A DNA stretch of 64,000 bases. It comes from CAZAQK01 sp964535825. GTDB lineage: Bacteria > Pseudomonadota > Alphaproteobacteria > Rickettsiales > SXRF01. A model generated the notes under the pieces. The model was not told the origin of the DNA and ran no database searches. It saw only the letters and a list, made by a program, of their open reading frames with translations. The translations under genes and the position numbers were made by a program. Location: positions 372,001 to 436,000 of the forward strand of contig CAZHUC010000001.1 in NCBI GenBank assembly GCA_964535825.1, written 5' to 3'. Positions 60,935-64,000 of this stretch are shown one piece after another; position 1 is the first letter of the stretch, and each line of letters begins with the position of its first letter.

Positions 60935-61954
60935 ATGCGTAGATTATATACATGTATTGCAACTGTATTGCTCGTGGCGTCTTGCGCGGGCACACAGGCC
61001 AACACTTCAAAAACACCTGCTTCAAAAGCCTCTTCCGGCAGCTCCCGCGAGTTCAATGCGTGGCTCAAGGATTTTATGGCAGATGCAAAAAAGCAGGGCA
61101 TCTCGGAGTCCTTGCTGAATGATGTGTTTGCTGACGCTGAACCGATAGACCGCATCATCGAGCTGGACAGGAAACAGCCAGAATCCACCGTTACCTATGA
61201 TGATTACATGGCAAAAGTGGTAAGTGCCAGCCGCGTGAAAAATGGTATTGAGCATGCCGGCGAGCATGCTGCGTTGCTTAAGCAGGTAAGTGCGAAATAC
61301 GGCGTTCAGCCGGAATTCATCGTGTCGTTATGGGGTGTTGAGACGAGCTATGGCAACAATATGGGTAGCTTCAGTGTGCCACATGCATTGGCTACATTAG
61401 CCTTTGATGGCAGACGTAGCGATTACTTCCGCGGCGAACTCATAAACGCACTTAAAATTATTGACGAAGGGCATATCGGCGCGTGGGAAATGGTAGGCTC
61501 ATGGGCGGGTGCGATGGGGCAATGCCAGTTCATGCCTAGCAGCTTCCACAATTTTGCAGAGGATTATGACGGCGATGGCAAGCGTGACATATGGAGCACG
61601 CAGGCTGACGTATTCGCTTCTATTGCCAATTACCTGAGCTCTTCCGGCTGGAAAGGTGATGAAGGCTGGGGTGTGGCCGTTACCCTGCCAAAGAGCTTTA
61701 AAGAATCGCTGGCAGATATCAAACAGGAAAAATCCATTTCAGATTGGAAAGCACTGGGTGTGAAAGGGGCGAATGGACAAGCGTTGCCGGATATGCCGGA
61801 GCGCGGCTCTGTTATTTTTGTTGGGCAGGGCGCGGATGCAAGGCCATATCTCGTATATAATAATTATAAAGTCTTGCTGAAATGGAATCGTTCGCGCTAT
61901 TTTGCAACAGCAGTTGGCCTCTTATCAGATAAGATCAAACGGGGGAGCATGTAA
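60935..61954 (+). CDS. mltB: Lytic murein transglycosylase B-type lipoprotein
   Basis: Cleaves peptidoglycan glycan strands. The 339-residue protein begins with a lipoprotein signal, lipobox VASC near residue 16, then the SLT_2 domain: SLWGVETSYGNNMGSFSVPH (catalytic Glu), WAGAMGQCQFMPSSF and DYDGDGKRDIW. The rlpA start overlaps its stop by one base. The C-terminal part has GVIFVGQG-like (GSVIFVGQGADA) residues. It is divergent from the G1PDH-like gene. Confidence 0.9.
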   Translation: MRRLYTCIATVLLVASCAGTQANTSKTPASKASSGSSREFNAWLKDFMADAKKQGISESLLNDVFADAEPIDRIIELDRKQPESTVTYDDYMAKVVSASRVKNGIEHAGEHAALLKQVSAKYGVQPEFIVSLWGVETSYGNNMGSFSVPHALATLAFDGRRSDYFRGELINALKIIDEGHIGAWEMVGSWAGAMGQCQFMPSSFHNFAEDYDGDGKRDIWSTQADVFASIANYLSSSGWKGDEGWGVAVTLPKSFKESLADIKQEKSISDWKALGVKGANGQALPDMPERGSVIFVGQGADARPYLVYNNYKVLLKWNRSRYFATAVGLLSDKIKRGSM

Positions 61955-63045
61955 TGTTTCGTAAATTACCTTTCGTGACAGCTATTGTGGTGCTTGGCAT
62001 CCTTACTTCCTGTCAGCCGTCGCCTAGTGGCAAACCCACCGGTAATGTGAAGATCGGCAAGCCTTATGAGATCGCTGGTAAGATGTATTACCCGGAATAT
62101 GACAGCAACTACGACCGTGTGGGCACGGCTTCATGGTATGGCCCGGGCTTCCATGGCAAATACACTGCTAATGGAGAGCTCTTCAATCAAGATGATCTGA
62201 CCGCAGCGCATCCGACGCTGCCGATGCCCTCAATGGTGCGTGTTACCAACCTGCAAACAGGCAAAAGCGCCATCATTCGTGTGAATGACCGTGGGCCGTT
62301 CAAAGATAACCGCATCATTGATCTTTCCAAGAAATCCGCCCAAAGGCTTGGTATTCAGGGTTTAGCTAAGGTACGCGTGCAGTTCCTGTTGCAGGAAACA
62401 GAAGAATATCTTGCTGCCATCCGCAGTGGCCAGAGCTTCGATATGGTTGCCTATAATGATAAGCCGAAAGAAGCAAAGATCGTCGAAAATATCAGGAACT
62501 CCAGTTATGATGACACGCAGGGCGTGACCGAAGCTGCTCCTGTCGTTAGCGTCAGTTCTGTTGAAACCACCCCGTCTGAAGAAGCTAGAGTGGAGGACAA
62601 TCTGATCCATGATGCGCCAATCAGCACACAACCTGTTGAGATATATAAGAATGAATCACGCGATAATGATAGCCATGCAAGGGGCACAGCATGGGCAAGT
62701 GACAATGTAACCTTGCCAGAGCCGGGCTCGGTCGCACCATCTGCCGGCAAGTCACAGCCAGCATTCAACCCGCCACCTGTTGCAGATGATGTTCCGCAGG
62801 TATCAGAAGTTCCTGGTGGTATATACACCATCCAGGCCGGCGTGTTCTCTACAGAAGAGAATGCCAGCAAACTGGTGGATAAGGTGTCGTCGCTTGCCAG
62901 CGCCAACATCGAAAATGTTGATGTGAATGGCAGGAGCTTATGGCGCGTGCGCGTCGGCTCTTTTGATGACAGGCAGTCCGCTGAAACCATATTGGCGGAT
63001 GTGCGCGCCTCTGGCGTGCCTGATGCTCGGATCATAAAAAAATAA
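61954..63045 (+). CDS. rlpA: Septal ring lytic transglycosylase RlpA
   Basis: Outer-membrane lipoprotein that cuts denuded glycan strands at the division site. In the 363 residues a lipobox (ILTSC, about 16-20) precedes a double-psi barrel with VGTASWYGPGFHGKYTANGE and IIRVNDRGPFKDNRIIDLS (catalytic Asp). A variable linker leads to a C-terminal SPOR domain (about 285-360; GGIYTIQAGVFSTEENASKL, LWRVRVGSFDDRQSAE) that binds septal peptidoglycan. It is in line with mltB and the dac gene. Confidence 0.93.
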   Translation: MFRKLPFVTAIVVLGILTSCQPSPSGKPTGNVKIGKPYEIAGKMYYPEYDSNYDRVGTASWYGPGFHGKYTANGELFNQDDLTAAHPTLPMPSMVRVTNLQTGKSAIIRVNDRGPFKDNRIIDLSKKSAQRLGIQGLAKVRVQFLLQETEEYLAAIRSGQSFDMVAYNDKPKEAKIVENIRNSSYDDTQGVTEAAPVVSVSSVETTPSEEARVEDNLIHDAPISTQPVEIYKNESRDNDSHARGTAWASDNVTLPEPGSVAPSAGKSQPAFNPPPVADDVPQVSEVPGGIYTIQAGVFSTEENASKLVDKVSSLASANIENVDVNGRSLWRVRVGSFDDRQSAETILADVRASGVPDARIIKK

Positions 63046-63064
63046 CTTTAACTGATACAGGTTC

Positions 63065-64000
63065 ATGATGCATAAGATACTTTCATTCTTTGTTGTGTGT
63101 GTAACGTTGGCTGCATTTCCTGCGGTTGCCATGGAAACCGCCGCAAAACAGGCACTTCTGATGGATGCAGATACGCATACTGTGCTACTCAATAAGAATG
63201 CCGATGAACAGATGCACCCGTCTTCGATGAGTAAATTGATGACGGTGTATGTCGCGTTCCAGCGCCTTAAGGACGGACGCATGAAGCTTACCGATGAGCT
63301 GTCTGTCAGTGAAAAAGCGTGGAAGATGCAGGGCTCCAAGACCTTCGTTCATGTGGGTGATAAAGTACCAGTAGAAGAGTTGCTTTTTGGTATCATCGTG
63401 CAGTCAGGCAATGATGCCTGCGTGGTGATTGCAGAAGGTATCAGCGGTAGTGAGGAAGCATTCGCAGCGGAAATGAACAGGGTCGCCAAAGAAATAGGCA
63501 TGACGGGTAGCAATTTTGTAAATGCTACCGGCTGGCCCGATGATGGTCATATGATGACGGCACGCGATCTTGCCATTCTGGCGCAGCGACTCATCAATGA
63601 TTTTCCGGAATATTACCATTACTTTGCCGTACCGGAGCATACCTATAACAAGATCCGCCAGTATAACCGCAACCTGTTGCTTGGCGGTGATCTGGGCGTG
63701 GATGGCTTAAAGACCGGTCATACAGAAGTGGCGGGTTATGGTATCACGCTCTCTGCCAAAAAAGATGGCCGCCGGTTAGTTCTGGTCGTTAATGGCCTTG
63801 CCAGCGAGAAACAGCGCAAAGAAGAGGGAGACCGTCTGCTGCGTTATGGTTTCCGTGAATTCACTAATAAGAAGATAGTATCCAAGGGACAAAATATTTC
63901 GGAAGCGGAAGTATGGTTCGGTGAGCAAAGAACAGTGGAGCTGGTTGCCGATAAAGACATTCTGATGACCGTGCCTCATGCAACCATGCCGGATATGAGA
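63065..64000 (+). CDS. D-alanyl-D-alanine carboxypeptidase, partial at window end
   Basis: A penicillin-binding protein 5/6-type enzyme trimming peptidoglycan stem peptides; 312 codons are present and it continues past the window. A signal peptide (about 1-22, ending AVA) leads to the catalytic motifs: SxxK in MHPSSMSKLMTVYV, SGN in IVQSGNDACVV and KTG in DGLKTGHTEVAGYG. A C-terminal domain starts near 290. Two in-frame ATGs (63065, 63068) are equally possible. The order mltB-rlpA-dac is common in alphaproteobacteria, often followed by tmk. Confidence 0.93.
   Translation, partial: MMHKILSFFVVCVTLAAFPAVAMETAAKQALLMDADTHTVLLNKNADEQMHPSSMSKLMTVYVAFQRLKDGRMKLTDELSVSEKAWKMQGSKTFVHVGDKVPVEELLFGIIVQSGNDACVVIAEGISGSEEAFAAEMNRVAKEIGMTGSNFVNATGWPDDGHMMTARDLAILAQRLINDFPEYYHYFAVPEHTYNKIRQYNRNLLLGGDLGVDGLKTGHTEVAGYGITLSAKKDGRRLVLVVNGLASEKQRKEEGDRLLRYGFREFTNKKIVSKGQNISEAEVWFGEQRTVELVADKDILMTVPHATMPDMR

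Noticed and set aside
60853..61188. N-terminal extension of the G1PDH-like protein
   Set aside because: It runs antisense over mltB and the extra residues do not match the EgsA/AraM family; ATG 60852 gives the expected length.
1..64000. tRNA, rRNA, CRISPR, insertion sequence or prophage
   Set aside because: I read the spacers and found no cloverleaf-like sequence, regular repeat-spacer array or transposase. A tRNAscan or CRISPR search was not possible here.

Overview
The window is a gene-dense chromosomal segment of an alphaproteobacterium. Lineage markers are NtrY/NtrX, a PopZ (DUF2497) protein, GapR, an alphaproteobacterial cytochrome c maturation set (ccmD-E-F-G-H-I plus ccmA-B), PhaR with polyhydroxybutyrate genes, hfq-hflX, and the mltB-rlpA-dac order at the right end. 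A eukaryote-like type II isoleucyl-tRNA synthetase and an isolated virB8-virB9 pair recall deep-branching or Rickettsiales-like alphaproteobacteria. However, the many biosynthetic genes (arginine, branched-chain and aromatic amino acids, serine, pyrimidines, NAD, heme) argue for a metabolically capable cell. I cannot place it more precisely. No rRNA, tRNA, insertion sequence, prophage or CRISPR array was seen, and no gene-free stretch exceeds about 220 bases.

Layout. 1-3.7 kb: end of ntrC, then ntrY and ntrX (NtrX lacks the sigma-54 contact motif). 3.9-10.3 kb, minus strand: ilvD, popZ, a pcm-like methyltransferase and ileS. 10.4-17.5 kb: PAS protein, metC, argG, malonyl-CoA decarboxylase, hfq-hflX, a ModA-like binding protein and a small secreted Cys-rich protein. 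17.5-25.3 kb: tsaD, hemC, a TPR lipoprotein, then pyrB-(GT-C membrane protein)-pyrC-pyrF. 25.3-29.5 kb: two glycosyltransferases, a methyltransferase, gapR and a class II DAHP synthase with a terminator-like hairpin in its leader. 29.6-35.1 kb: pheA and the minus-strand ccm operon, which contains an unexpected J-domain-like gene and a tiny ccmD. 35.2-38.7 kb: virB8-virB9-gpsA-nadA. 38.7-45.2 kb: glycosyltransferase, hydrolase, serC-serA-GST and a PIN-like protein.

45.2-51.2 kb: an LTA-synthase-like enzyme, phaB, phaA, phaC with a small overlapping partner gene, and divergent phaR. 51.1-53.8 kb holds the most unusual part: six small minus-strand genes built from two protein families, three copies of a soluble about 115-residue protein (family A) interleaved with three Gly/Ala-rich membrane-type proteins (family B), downstream of acnA and tail-to-tail with phaR. 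56.8-64 kb: an unrecognised gene, ccmA-ccmB, a lone pseudopilin, a glycerol-1-phosphate dehydrogenase-like protein, mltB (behind an 18-codon upstream ORF), rlpA and a D,D-carboxypeptidase cut by the window end.

A genome-level feature stands out: of eleven convergent gene junctions, six overlap by exactly four bases, sharing one YTAR tetranucleotide as both stop codons. Most of the others abut or nearly do. There is little room for conventional terminators, and codirectional genes often overlap by 4 bp as well.
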